From Lentibacter sp. XHP0401 (GTDB lineage Bacteria; Pseudomonadota; Alphaproteobacteria; Rhodobacterales; Rhodobacteraceae): a DNA stretch of 64,000 nt. Positions 44,561 through 56,020 of the stretch are shown here, one piece after another (the first letter of the stretch is position 1; each line of letters opens with the position of its first letter). The position numbers and the translations under genes were made by a program. A model generated the notes under the pieces. The model did no database searches. It was given only the letters and a program-made list of their open reading frames with translations, and was not told the origin of the DNA. The DNA lies in the NCBI RefSeq assembly GCF_025751535.1, contig NZ_JAOWLC010000012.1, positions 1-64,000 of the forward strand. The letters are read 5' to 3'.

Positions 44561-44878
44561 ATGAAACATCTGCTTACAACCACAGTCGCCTTCATGCTCA
44601 TGACAGCGGCAACAACTGCCACAGCCGAAACCGCGAAAGAGCGCAAAGCGCGCTGCGAAGAGCAGGGCGAGATCGTTACAAAAGCGGTCGAGCTGCGCCT
44701 CAAACGCACCAAGGAGGCCAAGGCCAATGAAGAGATTTCCGCAACTACAGCAGAAGCGCTGCTGGGCTCGGTTCCGCTGCTTGTCGGCTACATCTACACC
44801 TTGCCGCGCAAAGACCTGAAGGGCATCGACGTGCCTGCAGCCTTCATCGAGCAGTGCTCGGCTTTCGAGCCCGAGTGA
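44561..44878 (+). CDS. small secreted protein of unknown function
   Basis: 105 residues with a signal peptide (MKHLLTTTVAFMLMTAATTATAE) and a charged, helical mature part with two cysteines (ARCEEQG and EQCSAFE) at either end, which could pair. A helix-forming segment in between (VELRLKRTKEAKANEE). Upstream, GTTAACC and GTTAAAAG boxes may be promoter elements. It is 35 bp before dnaG but unrelated in kind. No family recognised. Confidence 0.6.
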   Translation: MKHLLTTTVAFMLMTAATTATAETAKERKARCEEQGEIVTKAVELRLKRTKEAKANEEISATTAEALLGSVPLLVGYIYTLPRKDLKGIDVPAAFIEQCSAFEPE

Positions 44879-44913
44879 CTTGCGCCGCCGCGCGATCTGA
44901 CCATATATGAAGC

Positions 44914-46905
44914 ATGTCGCTGCCACCCGGATTCCTTGACGAGCTTCGCACCCGCACCTCCCTGTCTCAGGTCGTGGGCCGGAAAGTCATGTGGGATCAG
45001 CGCAAATCCAATCAGGGCAAAGGCGACATGTGGGCGCCTTGCCCGTTTCACCACGAAAAATCAGCTTCCTTTCACGTCGATGACCGCAAGGGTTACTACT
45101 ACTGCTTCGGCTGTCACGCCAAAGGCGATGCGATTTCCTTTATCAAAGACACCGAGAATGTCGGCTTCATGGAAGCCGTCGAAATTCTTGCGCGAGAAGC
45201 AGGGATGCCCATCCCCGAGCGCGACCCGCGCGCACAGGAAAAGGCCGACAAACACACAGAGCTGGCCTCCGTTATGGAGCAGGCCGTGCAGTTTTACCGC
45301 CTTCAGCTCAAAACAGGGGCAGGCGGCGCGGCGCGTGACTATCTCGAAAAGCGCGGCCTCAAGGAAGCCACCCAAGAGCGTTTTGAAATCGGCTTTGCGC
45401 CCGAAGGTTGGCAGCACCTCTGGGATCACCTCACAGGCAAAGGTGTCTCGCCTGATCTGATCATCGAGGCAGGCCTCGCCAAGCCCAGCACCCGCGCGGG
45501 CGGCAAGCCCTATGATACCTTCCGCAACCGCATCATGTTCCCGATCCGCGATATTCGCAAACGCTGTATCGCCTTTGGCGGCCGCGCGATGGACCCGTCC
45601 GACAATGCCAAATATCTCAATTCCCCCGAAACGCCGCTGTTTGATAAATCCCGCACGCTTTACAACCACGCCCCCGCGCGTGAGGCCGCAGGCAAGGGCG
45701 CGCCGCTGATTGTGGCTGAAGGCTACATGGATGTGATTGCGCTCAGTGAGGCAGGTTTCGGCGCCTCTGTTGCGCCGCTGGGCACGGCTGTGACAGAGCA
45801 CCAGCTCCAGATGCTCTGGCGCGTCTCTGACGAGCCGGTGATTGCTCTCGATGGTGACACAGCGGGCCTGCGCGCCGCCCACCGCGTTATTGATATCGCT
45901 CTGCCGCTGCTTGAGGCGGGCAAATCCTTACGCTTTGCTCTCATGCCCGAGGGCAAAGACCCCGATGATATCATCCGCGCCGAGGGGGCAGGGGCTGTGC
46001 GCAAGCTTGTTGAAGAGGCCATGCCCATGGTCAACCTGCTCTGGAGCCGCGAAACCGAGGGCCGCGTCTATGACAGCCCCGAGCGCAGGGCCGCGCTCGA
46101 TAAGGCCCTGCGCGAAAAGATCCAACTCATCCGCGACCCCTCGATCCGCAGCCACTATGGCGAAGCGATCAAGGAAATGCGCTATGAGCTTTTCCGCCCC
46201 AAGCGTGAGGCATGGAAGCCCGCGGGCGGAGGCTTCAAGCAGGGTGGCGCCTTTCAAAAAGGGCGCGGCAAGGGCGGATGGCAGCCCCCTCAGCCCCCCG
46301 TGCTGACCGAAACAAAAAACAGCTACCTGGCCGCAGGCAACGAGGCCTCTCAAGAGCGTATGCGCATCACCGTCATTCTGGCCGTGCTCTTGCGCAATCC
46401 CTGGCTTTGCGCCGAGTTCGAGCACGCGCTCGAGATGCTCGATTGCCGCGATGGCGAGTTGTCGGCGCTGCGTCAGGTGCTGCTGGGCCTTCAGGCTCAA
46501 GAGCGCGCGGATGCTTTTGAGGAGGCCGCGGAAAGACTTGGCTATGAGACGCTTGAAAATCTGCTCTCCGCTCCCCATCTGCGCATAGTCCCCGCGCTCA
46601 AAGAGGCGGCAGATGCAGAGCTCGTGCGCATGACAGTGGCGGAAGAGCTGGCAAAGCTTGAGGCCCATCGCGGGCTCAAGACAGAAATTGCCGAAGCCGA
46701 AGAAGATCTGGCCCATCTGGCCGATGAAGCCGTGACATGGCGGCTCTCGCAGGCCGCAGCGGCCGTGGGGCGGGCGCAAAGCGGCGGCACAGAAGACAAC
46801 ACCGAGTATGACCTCGGGAAAAACGGCGCACGAATCAGCAAGACCGAACGCGAGGCCTTTGCGGCGCTCATGGCGCAAATCGGTCACAGTGATTCGTCCG
46901 ATTAA
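44914..46905 (+). CDS. dnaG: DNA primase
   Basis: 663 residues. N-terminal zinc-binding domain CPFHHEKSASFHVDDRKG with YYCFGC, then the RNA-polymerase core and TOPRIM domain (VAEGYMDVIALSEAG and ALDGDTAGLRAA), and a C-terminal helicase-binding region. It makes the RNA primers for replication. It sits directly upstream of rpoD, the conserved macromolecular-synthesis order, but rpsU is not adjacent. Confidence 0.96.
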   Translation: MSLPPGFLDELRTRTSLSQVVGRKVMWDQRKSNQGKGDMWAPCPFHHEKSASFHVDDRKGYYYCFGCHAKGDAISFIKDTENVGFMEAVEILAREAGMPIPERDPRAQEKADKHTELASVMEQAVQFYRLQLKTGAGGAARDYLEKRGLKEATQERFEIGFAPEGWQHLWDHLTGKGVSPDLIIEAGLAKPSTRAGGKPYDTFRNRIMFPIRDIRKRCIAFGGRAMDPSDNAKYLNSPETPLFDKSRTLYNHAPAREAAGKGAPLIVAEGYMDVIALSEAGFGASVAPLGTAVTEHQLQMLWRVSDEPVIALDGDTAGLRAAHRVIDIALPLLEAGKSLRFALMPEGKDPDDIIRAEGAGAVRKLVEEAMPMVNLLWSRETEGRVYDSPERRAALDKALREKIQLIRDPSIRSHYGEAIKEMRYELFRPKREAWKPAGGGFKQGGAFQKGRGKGGWQPPQPPVLTETKNSYLAAGNEASQERMRITVILAVLLRNPWLCAEFEHALEMLDCRDGELSALRQVLLGLQAQERADAFEEAAERLGYETLENLLSAPHLRIVPALKEAADAELVRMTVAEELAKLEAHRGLKTEIAEAEEDLAHLADEAVTWRLSQAAAAVGRAQSGGTEDNTEYDLGKNGARISKTEREAFAALMAQIGHSDSSD

Positions 46906-46972
46906 TGCGTTTTCGTGAGGAAGCGCTAACTAAAACAAGGTAAACGGGTTGCGAATCACCTCGCAAAGCACT

Positions 46973-46993
46973 TGATTCGTTTAAAGCGAATCA
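46973..46993. promoter_or_regulatory. palindrome in the rpoD leader
   Basis: TGATTCG and CGAATCA (7-bp arms) around TTTAAAG, 30 bp before the rpoD ATG, with a related GCGAATCA at 46951. It could be an operator or a stem in the 5' leader. Confidence 0.4.
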
Positions 46994-47022
46994 TCCGCTA
47001 TCCAGTTCCGAAGGAGCACCAC

Positions 47023-49020
<1,998 letters not shown>

Positions 49021-49023
49021 AAC

Positions 49024-49048
49024 AAAAGAGCCCTTCGGGGCTCTTTTT
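49024..49048 (+). terminator. rho-independent terminator of rpoD
   Basis: AAAAGAGCCC, loop TTCG, GGGCTCTTTT, then TC; it starts 4 bp after the stop and also serves the convergent ribD. Confidence 0.9.
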
Positions 49049-49050
49049 CG

Positions 49051-50148
49051 TTAGGCGTTTCGTCCCCAACGGCACAACACGTCCGCACCGACAGCCCGTG
49101 TCTCCACAAGTTCAAACCGCGGCGCCTTGCCGAGCTTTTCCAGCCCCAAAGCGCCCACGCCCGGCAAGCCTTCTGCACCAATGGCGAGGCCGGCGGTATA
49201 GCCCACAAGCTCGTCCACAAGATCAGCGCCAAGAAGCGAGGCCGCCAAAGCCCCACCGCCTTCACAAAACACCCGCGTCAACCCCGCTGCGCCCAAAGCA
49301 TCAAGCACCGAGATAATATCAAGCTGCCGCCCCTGCAAACCGCAGGGCATGAGCTTCGCACCGATCCCCTCCCAGGCTTCAAGCAAATAGCTGTCTGCAT
49401 CGGGCCCGTGACAAAGCCACAGCGGCACATCCGCAGCGCTCATCGCGAGCTTGCTCATCATAGGCAAATCAAGATGGCGCGATATAACAACGCGCACGGG
49501 CTGTCGCACATCACCATGGCCACGCACGGTCAGCATCGGGTCATCGGCCCGCGCCGTGCCTCCGCCCACCATCACGGCGTCATGGCGCGCGCGCATGCGG
49601 TGCACATCGGCCCGAGCCGCTGCGCCGGTGATCCACTGGCTTTCACCCGTAGCGGTAGCGATCCGCCCGTCAAAACTGCTGGCAAGCTTGAGTGTCACCC
49701 AAGGCCGCCCCGTATTTTGAAGCTTCAAAAAGCCGGCGTGGTCGTGGCCGGCTTCTTCGGCGCAAACGCCAAGCGATACTTCAATGCCCGCGTCCCGCAA
49801 CATCTCGAAGCCGCGCCCCGAAACCCGCGCATCATTGTCTTCAAACGGCGCAACAACCCGCGCAATGCCCGCCTCTATCAAGGCAGTGGCACAAGGTGGC
49901 GTCTGCCCGACATGCGAGCAGGGCTCAAGCGTCACATAAGCCGTAGCACCGCGCGCCAGTGGTCCGGCTTGCGCCAAGGCCACTGGTTCTGCATGGGGCC
50001 GTCCACCGGGCTGTGTGTGTCCGCGGCCTACAATGCGGCCCTTGTTCACAATCACGCAGCCAACCGCAGGGTTGGGCCATGTTTGGCCCATCGTGCGCCG
50101 CCCCAGTCCAAGAGCGGCGCGCATGTAGCTCTCGTCGGATCGGCTCAC
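49051..50148 (-). CDS. ribD: bifunctional riboflavin deaminase/reductase RibD
   Basis: 365 residues. The deaminase half has the zinc motifs [11 protein letters not shown] and [14 protein letters not shown]; the reductase half begins about residue 150 with [17 protein letters not shown] and has [15 protein letters not shown]. It carries out the two steps after GTP ring opening. Overlaps nrdR by 4 bp (ATGA). It belongs with ribE, ribBX and ribH, from which it is separated by capsule genes. Confidence 0.94.
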   Translation of the reverse strand: MSRSDESYMRAALGLGRRTMGQTWPNPAVGCVIVNKGRIVGRGHTQPGGRPHAEPVALAQAGPLARGATAYVTLEPCSHVGQTPPCATALIEAGIARVVAPFEDNDARVSGRGFEMLRDAGIEVSLGVCAEEAGHDHAGFLKLQNTGRPWVTLKLASSFDGRIATATGESQWITGAAARADVHRMRARHDAVMVGGGTARADDPMLTVRGHGDVRQPVRVVISRHLDLPMMSKLAMSAADVPLWLCHGPDADSYLLEAWEGIGAKLMPCGLQGRQLDIISVLDALGAAGLTRVFCEGGGALAASLLGADLVDELVGYTAGLAIGAEGLPGVGALGLEKLGKAPRFELVETRAVGADVLCRWGRNA

Positions 50149-50615
50149 TTGTCTTCCGGCTCGATATCTGGCCGCAGTTCGCTGACAAATTTGTCGAAGT
50201 CATCCGCAGCTTGGAAGTTCTTGTAAACACTTGCAAAACGAACATACGCAACCGTATCTATCCGCGCCAGACTTTCCATAACGATCTCGCCGATCACACG
50301 CGAGGGGATGTCTGTTTCGCCCATGCTCTCCAGCCGCCGCACAATCCCCGAGATCATCTGATCAATGCGTTCGGGTTCAACAGGGCGCTTCTGCATGGAC
50401 ATACGAATAGAGCGCTCAAGTTTGTCGCGGTCAAAATCTTCGCGTTTGCCGTTGGTCTTAATCACCACAAGGTCGCGCAGCTGCACGCGTTCATATGTGG
50501 TAAACCGCCCGCCGCAGGCCGGGCAAAAGCGCCGCCGCCTGATAGATACATGGTCCTCGGCCGGGCGCGAGTCTTTTACTTGGGTGTCGATATTTCCGCA
50601 AAACGGGCAGCGCAT
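50145..50615 (-). CDS. nrdR: transcriptional repressor NrdR
   Basis: 156 residues with the zinc ribbon [16 protein letters not shown] and [15 protein letters not shown], then an ATP-cone ([16 protein letters not shown]). It represses ribonucleotide reductase genes by sensing dATP/ATP. It is the first gene of the nrdR-ribD pair; the 213 bp before the next leftward gene contain its promoter. Confidence 0.96.
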   Translation of the reverse strand: MRCPFCGNIDTQVKDSRPAEDHVSIRRRRFCPACGGRFTTYERVQLRDLVVIKTNGKREDFDRDKLERSIRMSMQKRPVEPERIDQMISGIVRRLESMGETDIPSRVIGEIVMESLARIDTVAYVRFASVYKNFQAADDFDKFVSELRPDIEPEDK

Positions 50616-50828
50616 TGGCCGTCCCCCTTCTTTTCTTGTTCCGCCTCAAAGATGTGGGGTTAGCCCCCACTTATCCACAGGCACTATAGGTCAGCGCCTA
50701 GGGTTTGGGTAGGGGGCAAATGCAACCGCAACATGAAGGGAAGGGGGAATGTGGCAGATTGGTTCCCATGGCGCTTTTTGGCGTCACTCTGGGTGAAAAA
50801 ACACCATAAATTCAGGATCGGATGGCCC

Positions 50829-51248
50829 TTAGTCTGGATAGAACTCTATGATCGGGTGACAAAAGGTCTCCGCATGGGCCAAGCGCAGGCTGTAGCCGGT
50901 ATTTTTAAGTGAAACCGAATAGTTGCCGCCGTCTCCGGGTCTTGGCCCTGCTTGTAGCGCCGCATCGGGGCGGATTGTGAAGCTGGCCGATTTTCTGCCC
51001 TGATAGCGTGGCGAAGGCGCCATGGCGCGCGCCAGATAAATTCTGGTGTTGGGGGGCGCACTCAATGCCACCAATGCATATTGCGCCGCCGCGCACCAGA
51101 TTTGCCGTGGCCCCGAACCGACCTCAGACACCACCTCAAAGCGCGCATCGCCCACCTCGGGGTAGGCACTCACGCCGTTCACCGCCGTAAAAGCACCGAC
51201 AGACCCTGCCGCCAGAACCGCCAACAAACTCAATCCAAACATACGCAT
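50829..51248 (-). CDS. secreted protein of unknown function beside kpsC
   Basis: 139 residues from the ATG at 51248, after a clear AAGGAG. Signal peptide MRMFGLSLLAVLAAGSVGAF. Two cysteines (QIWCAAAQYA and ETFCHPIIE) may form a disulphide. No domain recognised. It lies 48 bp downstream of kpsC on the same strand, so it may be transcribed with the capsule genes. Confidence 0.6.
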   Translation of the reverse strand: MRMFGLSLLAVLAAGSVGAFTAVNGVSAYPEVGDARFEVVSEVGSGPRQIWCAAAQYALVALSAPPNTRIYLARAMAPSPRYQGRKSASFTIRPDAALQAGPRPGDGGNYSVSLKNTGYSLRLAHAETFCHPIIEFYPD

Positions 51249-51296
51249 GACAATGCTCCTTTGCCTTAAGATAGGCATACACGCATCGCTCTGCAA

Positions 51297-53312
51297 TCAC
51301 CGCCAAAGGTGCGCATAGCTGGCAAAGACCCCCTGAACCTTGGCCAGAGCGCGGTTTGCGGGCCCGCGCGCATAGCCGCCTTCGGCCAGCCGCTTCAGTG
51401 CCAGTTCGGGCGCACAGGGTCGTTTGCTGACAGGGTCAAAGTAGCGCGGATAATCAATCAGCGCAGCATGCACCAAGGTCTCAAGGCTCACATGCATCCC
51501 GCGCCGCGCCGGCACGCGGCCCTTGTCTGTTGTCAGCCCCCAACCGGCATAAAACGGCGCGCCAGTGGTGGTCACCTTGCGCCCGCGCAACAGCGCTTCA
51601 AAGCCGAGCAGGGAGGTCATGGTAAACACCTCGTCCACCACAGCCAGAAGGGCATCGGCACTCGCGCGCTCAACCAAGACATCCGCCAGCCCTACAAGCT
51701 CCTCTGCACTCACCGCTCCGGGGCGCAGGCCCGCCTCTACATCGGGGTGCGGCTTGAACACAATCACAGCCTTTGGGTGCGCCGCCCGCGCCGCGCGTAA
51801 AAGGCCAAGGTTGGTGCAAATCTCGCCCGCGCCAAGGCGGATCGAGGCGTCATCTTCCACTTGCCCCGGGACAAGCACGCGCTGTCCCTCGGGCAGGTCC
51901 GGCACATCGCCGCCAAGGTTGTATTTTGTGACACCGCGCTCACAGATCGCCTCGATCAGTGTCCGCGCCCGCGCGGTTTGGTCATCCCTCATCTGCGCAC
52001 GTGATTTGACCAGCCTCTCAAGGCGGCTCTCTCGCGTGGGGTCATAATAAATCCCGAGGTCATCCAGCACGAGGCTCAAAGGCGGGGTCAAAGCTGCCCC
52101 AAGCCCGCGCGAGCGCAAAAAACCGTCCTCAAGCCGCACCCGAGTGTCATTCTCGCGGGCCTTTCCCGCCCAGACCATAACGCGCCGCGCGCCCTTCTCG
52201 GTCTTGCCAAAACGTATGCGTTTGTGGGTGCCGTAAAACGCCTGCAAGGGCGCACGTTTCCAAAGTCGCATTTCGGCTGCCTGCCAGCCTTTGTGGTCTT
52301 CGCGCCAGCAACGCACAGCGGCTTCAAAACTGCCCAATGCCTCCTCAAAGCTGCACAACCTGTCGTCATGCAGATCATACCAGGTGCTCGCCTTGATCAT
52401 CGTCCCCGCAAACAGTTGCGCACGTGTCAAAACACGGCCACGGCGGGGCAGGGGGTGTGGGTTGCGGTCCTCACTCAGGCCCCAACCGGCATAAAACGGC
52501 TGGCCAAACACCTGTGGGCGATGCCCTGCCATAATGGCCTCAAAACCCATCTGGCTCGACACGGTATAAACTGCAATAGCCCCTTCCATCAGCGCCCAAG
52601 GGCTGACCGCCCCGTCAAACAGCTCGATCTTGCGGCTGGCGTCTTCAGCACGGAAATAGCCTTGCCGAAAGCCCTCGCGCGTCTCGGGGTGGGTCTTGAT
52701 GACAATGCGTGCGCCGGGGTTATCCTCCTGCGCGTAGTAAAGCATTTCCTTGAATGTGTTCGCATCGGCGCGCCCGTGGGTCACCGAAGCATCGCCGCGC
52801 GTTTGATCAATCACCAGAACATAGCCAGCCTCGGGGCAGGGGGCAGCAGGGTCAAACCCCGCATATTTGCTTAAGTGCGCTTCCTTCATCCGCTCAATTC
52901 CTGCCCGCGCAAGCTTTAGCTCGGCAGCGTTATCCAGCGGGTCCTCGGCAAGGATTGTTTCAAGCTTTGAGGGGCGTTCAGCGTCAAAATGTACGCCGGT
53001 CTCATCAATTATAAGGCCGATCGGCGGCTCTCCCGCGCGTCCTGGCCGGAGCGAGCGCAGAAATGTATCCTCAATCCGCACAAGCCCCGCGCCGGTGCGC
53101 GTGGCCATGGCCTCACCCCTTGCAGCATAGGGCGAACGGCCCCAAACCGCGATTTGATCATCGGCAGTTGGCTTGCCCAGCTTTAGCTCGTAGCCGGCCA
53201 GTTGCAAAATCCGCCGCACTCGACGCTGACGCAAAAAACCGGCGTTGTAATAGAAAAGCCGCCGGAGCTTTGCAGTTCCGGCGGCAGCATTGTGATCAGG
53301 CGTAACCGCCAA
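51297..53312 (-). CDS. kpsC: capsule polysaccharide Kdo transferase KpsC
   Basis: About 671 residues with two tandem, related glycosyltransferase modules: LSKYAGFDP-VLVIDQTRGDASVTHGRAD and HPLPRRGRVLTRAQLFA in the first, and TKYNLGG-RVLVPGQVEDDASIRLGAGE with KPHPDVEAG and GWGLTTDKGRVPARRG in the second. KpsC adds the beta-Kdo linker on the phospholipid anchor of group 2 capsules. E. coli KpsC begins close to LFYYNAG, so I prefer TTG 53312; an ATG at 53396 would overlap the exporter gene by 79 bp. Confidence 0.9.
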   Translation of the reverse strand: MAVTPDHNAAAGTAKLRRLFYYNAGFLRQRRVRRILQLAGYELKLGKPTADDQIAVWGRSPYAARGEAMATRTGAGLVRIEDTFLRSLRPGRAGEPPIGLIIDETGVHFDAERPSKLETILAEDPLDNAAELKLARAGIERMKEAHLSKYAGFDPAAPCPEAGYVLVIDQTRGDASVTHGRADANTFKEMLYYAQEDNPGARIVIKTHPETREGFRQGYFRAEDASRKIELFDGAVSPWALMEGAIAVYTVSSQMGFEAIMAGHRPQVFGQPFYAGWGLSEDRNPHPLPRRGRVLTRAQLFAGTMIKASTWYDLHDDRLCSFEEALGSFEAAVRCWREDHKGWQAAEMRLWKRAPLQAFYGTHKRIRFGKTEKGARRVMVWAGKARENDTRVRLEDGFLRSRGLGAALTPPLSLVLDDLGIYYDPTRESRLERLVKSRAQMRDDQTARARTLIEAICERGVTKYNLGGDVPDLPEGQRVLVPGQVEDDASIRLGAGEICTNLGLLRAARAAHPKAVIVFKPHPDVEAGLRPGAVSAEELVGLADVLVERASADALLAVVDEVFTMTSLLGFEALLRGRKVTTTGAPFYAGWGLTTDKGRVPARRGMHVSLETLVHAALIDYPRYFDPVSKRPCAPELALKRLAEGGYARGPANRALAKVQGVFASYAHLWR
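53258..53285 (-). terminator. terminator-like hairpin in the kpsD-like/kpsC junction
   Basis: On the minus strand GCCGCCGGA, a 10-base loop, TCCGGCGGC, then TTTTC. It lies 33 bp after the exporter stop and inside the first codons of the kpsC frame. It could attenuate kpsC. Confidence 0.5.
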
Positions 53313-53317
53313 AAGGG

Positions 53318-54463
53318 TTAACCCCCTGTGCCGAAGCTTGCCAATGTATCGGCTGTCGCCAGTGAGCCTGTGAGCGCTGAAATCGTCTTGTCCCATTGGG
53401 TGAAAGGCGCTTCCGTTACGTAAAGCGTGTCGTCGTCACGGACAGAAAAGTCACGCGCAAGGAACATGCCGTTCGGCTGCGTCAGATCAAGCACATAAAC
53501 AAGACGTTGCGCGCCCTGAAGATCCTGGCGTCCCATAACGATATTGGCGATATCCGCAGGTTCGTTGCGGAAAATGAAAACACCAGTAGGGTCTGCCGCC
53601 GCCGTTGAAAGCCCGCCCACCTGGGCAATCGCTTCAATCGCGCTCAGCGTCTGGCTTTCGAAAGCCACACGCGCCTGCGTGCCGGTCGCGCCAAGTGCTG
53701 TGAAAGAGCGGGTGTCTTCTTCAACAAGAATACGGTCGCCATCGCGCAGGGCAATGTCGAGCTCGGGGTGTTTGTAGACGTCCTGAAACCACACTTTGCT
53801 GCGCATACCACCGCGCAAAACAGTGATCTGCGCAATCTCGGGTTCAATGGTGATGCCGCCTGCGTTGGCCAGCATGGTCGAAAGCGTCCGCGTCGGCCGT
53901 TCGATGGGGAAAACGCCCTGGCCGCCAACAGCGCCCACGAGGCTTACGCTTGCACCATCGCCTGCTAGGCGGCGCACTTGCACCTGCGGGTCAGGGGTCT
54001 GCTCGCCCAGTTTACGGGTGATAACCTGGCGAATGGCTTCTGGCGTGTTGCCCGCGGCCTTGATGCGTCCGGCGTAGGGAATAAAGATAAAGCCCGCCGC
54101 ATCGACCTGAACTTCTTCAAGCACGGCTGCGCCGCCGCCTGCGGGGCCGGAAGACCCCAAAAGCGGATCATCGACGTTTTCCCAAATGGTCAGGCCCAAC
54201 GTGTCACCGGGGCGGATCGTGTCTGCGCCAATCAGGCCTGCGTTTTTGAATGCATCCGAAAACCCGAGGGCCGGCACAATCCCTGTTGCCCGTGTCACAC
54301 GGTCATTGACAGTCACGATAAACGCATCGCCGTTTTTCTGCACGGAGCCTTGGAAAATCTCTTTTTTATTGGGGCCGGAGCGCGGCAATCCACAAGAGGA
54401 CACAACCGCAAGTGCGGCTACAAGCGCGACAAAACGCGCCCAGCTGGGAGTTACGGGTTTCAC
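53318..54463 (-). CDS. Wza/KpsD-like polysaccharide export lipoprotein
   Basis: 381 residues. Lipoprotein-type leader with SSC as lipobox cysteine (VVSSCGL). The polysaccharide-export domain starts near IRPGDTLGLTIWENVD, with YAGRIKAAGNTPEAIRQVITRKL, then two SLBB-like domains (VSLVGAVGGQGVFPIERPTRTLSTMLANAGG and DALQ-like region). It should form the outer-membrane channel for capsule export. KpsM/T/E are not in the window. Confidence 0.88.
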   Translation of the reverse strand: MKPVTPSWARFVALVAALAVVSSCGLPRSGPNKKEIFQGSVQKNGDAFIVTVNDRVTRATGIVPALGFSDAFKNAGLIGADTIRPGDTLGLTIWENVDDPLLGSSGPAGGGAAVLEEVQVDAAGFIFIPYAGRIKAAGNTPEAIRQVITRKLGEQTPDPQVQVRRLAGDGASVSLVGAVGGQGVFPIERPTRTLSTMLANAGGITIEPEIAQITVLRGGMRSKVWFQDVYKHPELDIALRDGDRILVEEDTRSFTALGATGTQARVAFESQTLSAIEAIAQVGGLSTAAADPTGVFIFRNEPADIANIVMGRQDLQGAQRLVYVLDLTQPNGMFLARDFSVRDDDTLYVTEAPFTQWDKTISALTGSLATADTLASFGTGG

Positions 54464-54579
54464 TGCTCGGTCTCCTCGACCTATTACTATTCTGCCTCAG
54501 ATTCAGCACTTTGCGCGCCGTTATTGACGCAACCGTAACCCAGTTTGATTTAAAAATAAAGCGCTAGACTTAGCCTATT

Positions 54580-55902
54580 TTATTGCACCAGCCGCAACTG
54601 TTGCCTCGGAGCCGCGGTTCCGCTTTCCAACGCGTCATAAGGATCGTCGGCACTCAGCATCATGTCGACAACCATGCGCATGAGCTGTCGCCGCCCGCGT
54701 TTGGAGTAAAATCCGCCCGGAATCTGGCTGGTTTCCAGCAAATAGCGGCGATAATCTTGGTAGGCCTTATGGTCGGGCCGCTTGGCCGCTGTGAAAAACG
54801 CGCTCAAAGGCTGGGTCGAGACAAACTCGGGCTTGTCATACACCGCGCGGCCGAACACCTTGAGCGGAATGCCGCGCCAAAGCACCTGCTGCGCTGCGGT
54901 TGAATTCACGGTCACAGCCGTGCGCACGTCGTTGAGCAGCGCCGCCAGCTTGCCGCCGCGCACATAATGCACACGGCCCTTGAGGCCCAGCTCGCTTGCC
55001 AGCCGTCTGATCTCGCGCCTGAGCGGCACACGCCCGTCTTCCAGCGGATGGGCCTTGAAAACAAGGTGGTGGTGCTTGGGCGCCCCCTCGGCAAAGCCGT
55101 GCATCACAACTTCGAGAAACTCTGTCATGCTCGCAAACGGCGAGTGCATCTGGAACGAGCTGTCATGCTCAAGCTGCAACAGCGCCAGATGATAGGGAAA
55201 GCCACCATTGCGAATACGCCACGTGGCCGCCCCCCGCTCCAAAGCCTGAAACGGCATCAGCAGCAGGCGCTTGAGATACAGTTGGAATTCTTTCGTGACA
55301 CTGAGCGCGCGGTGCGGCCGGAAATTGCGGTAATCGCCGTTCCGGAACATCACAAACCAATGATAGAGCGCACCGTAAAACACATGCTGGCGCGTGTCGC
55401 CCCAGCGGGCAGGGGGCAGGGGCGTGTCCATGTCCGAATGCGTCAGCCCCGCCTGCATTTCTGCAAGGCTCATATCCATCAGCTTTGAGTGCCCGTTTGC
55501 GCCGCCACGCTCGTAAGTTATCCAATAGGGCCGCATATAGCCTTCTTCAAAGACATGCACTTGAAGCCCCATCTCGTGCGCGGCCTTCACAGCCTCGGCA
55601 TGAATGGGCCGCGTGTCACCATAAAGCACAATATCGGTGATGCCTTTCTCGGCAACAATCGCGGTAAAGCTCTCTGCCCATTCGGCCTGTGTGCCGTTGT
55701 AGGGGATATAACTCTCGGGGCTGAACCAGAAAGCACGGTCGCCCGCGTTGAAGCCCACACGCCACACCTTAGCCCCCGCGCGGCCCAGCATTTTCCCCAA
55801 GAGGTGAAAAAACGGCCCGTGCGGCCCCTGCAAAAACAGAAAAACCCGGTTATCGCCAGTGACTTTGCCCATATGTCTCGCGCTGGTTGGAATGCTCTTC
55901 AT
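54580..55902 (-). CDS. kpsS: capsule polysaccharide Kdo transferase KpsS
   Basis: 440 residues from the ATG at 55902; a longer frame upstream is only the shadow of ribE. Motifs FLFLQGPHGPFFHLLGKML at the N-terminus, YGDTRPIHAEA, HVFEEGYMRPYWITYE and the nucleotide-sugar site FKAHPLEDGRVPL with TVNSTAAQQVLWRGIPLK identify KpsS, which adds the first Kdo to the lipid anchor that KpsC extends. Divergent from ribE. Confidence 0.88.
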   Translation of the reverse strand: MKSIPTSARHMGKVTGDNRVFLFLQGPHGPFFHLLGKMLGRAGAKVWRVGFNAGDRAFWFSPESYIPYNGTQAEWAESFTAIVAEKGITDIVLYGDTRPIHAEAVKAAHEMGLQVHVFEEGYMRPYWITYERGGANGHSKLMDMSLAEMQAGLTHSDMDTPLPPARWGDTRQHVFYGALYHWFVMFRNGDYRNFRPHRALSVTKEFQLYLKRLLLMPFQALERGAATWRIRNGGFPYHLALLQLEHDSSFQMHSPFASMTEFLEVVMHGFAEGAPKHHHLVFKAHPLEDGRVPLRREIRRLASELGLKGRVHYVRGGKLAALLNDVRTAVTVNSTAAQQVLWRGIPLKVFGRAVYDKPEFVSTQPLSAFFTAAKRPDHKAYQDYRRYLLETSQIPGGFYSKRGRRQLMRMVVDMMLSADDPYDALESGTAAPRQQLRLVQ

Positions 55903-56020
55903 CCTTTTGTATACGCTGACTGTGGTGAAAATATGGTGAATGGCCCTCCAAAGGCCAGCGCTTTCTTGCAGCCCGCCTGCACGCGCGCTATTCACACACA
56001 ACAGCGCAAAAGGAAGCCCC

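Noticed and set aside
53313-53396. Extra 28 N-terminal codons on KpsC from ATG 53396
   Set aside because: They lie inside the exporter gene in another frame, contain no family sequence and would place the start before the exporter stop.
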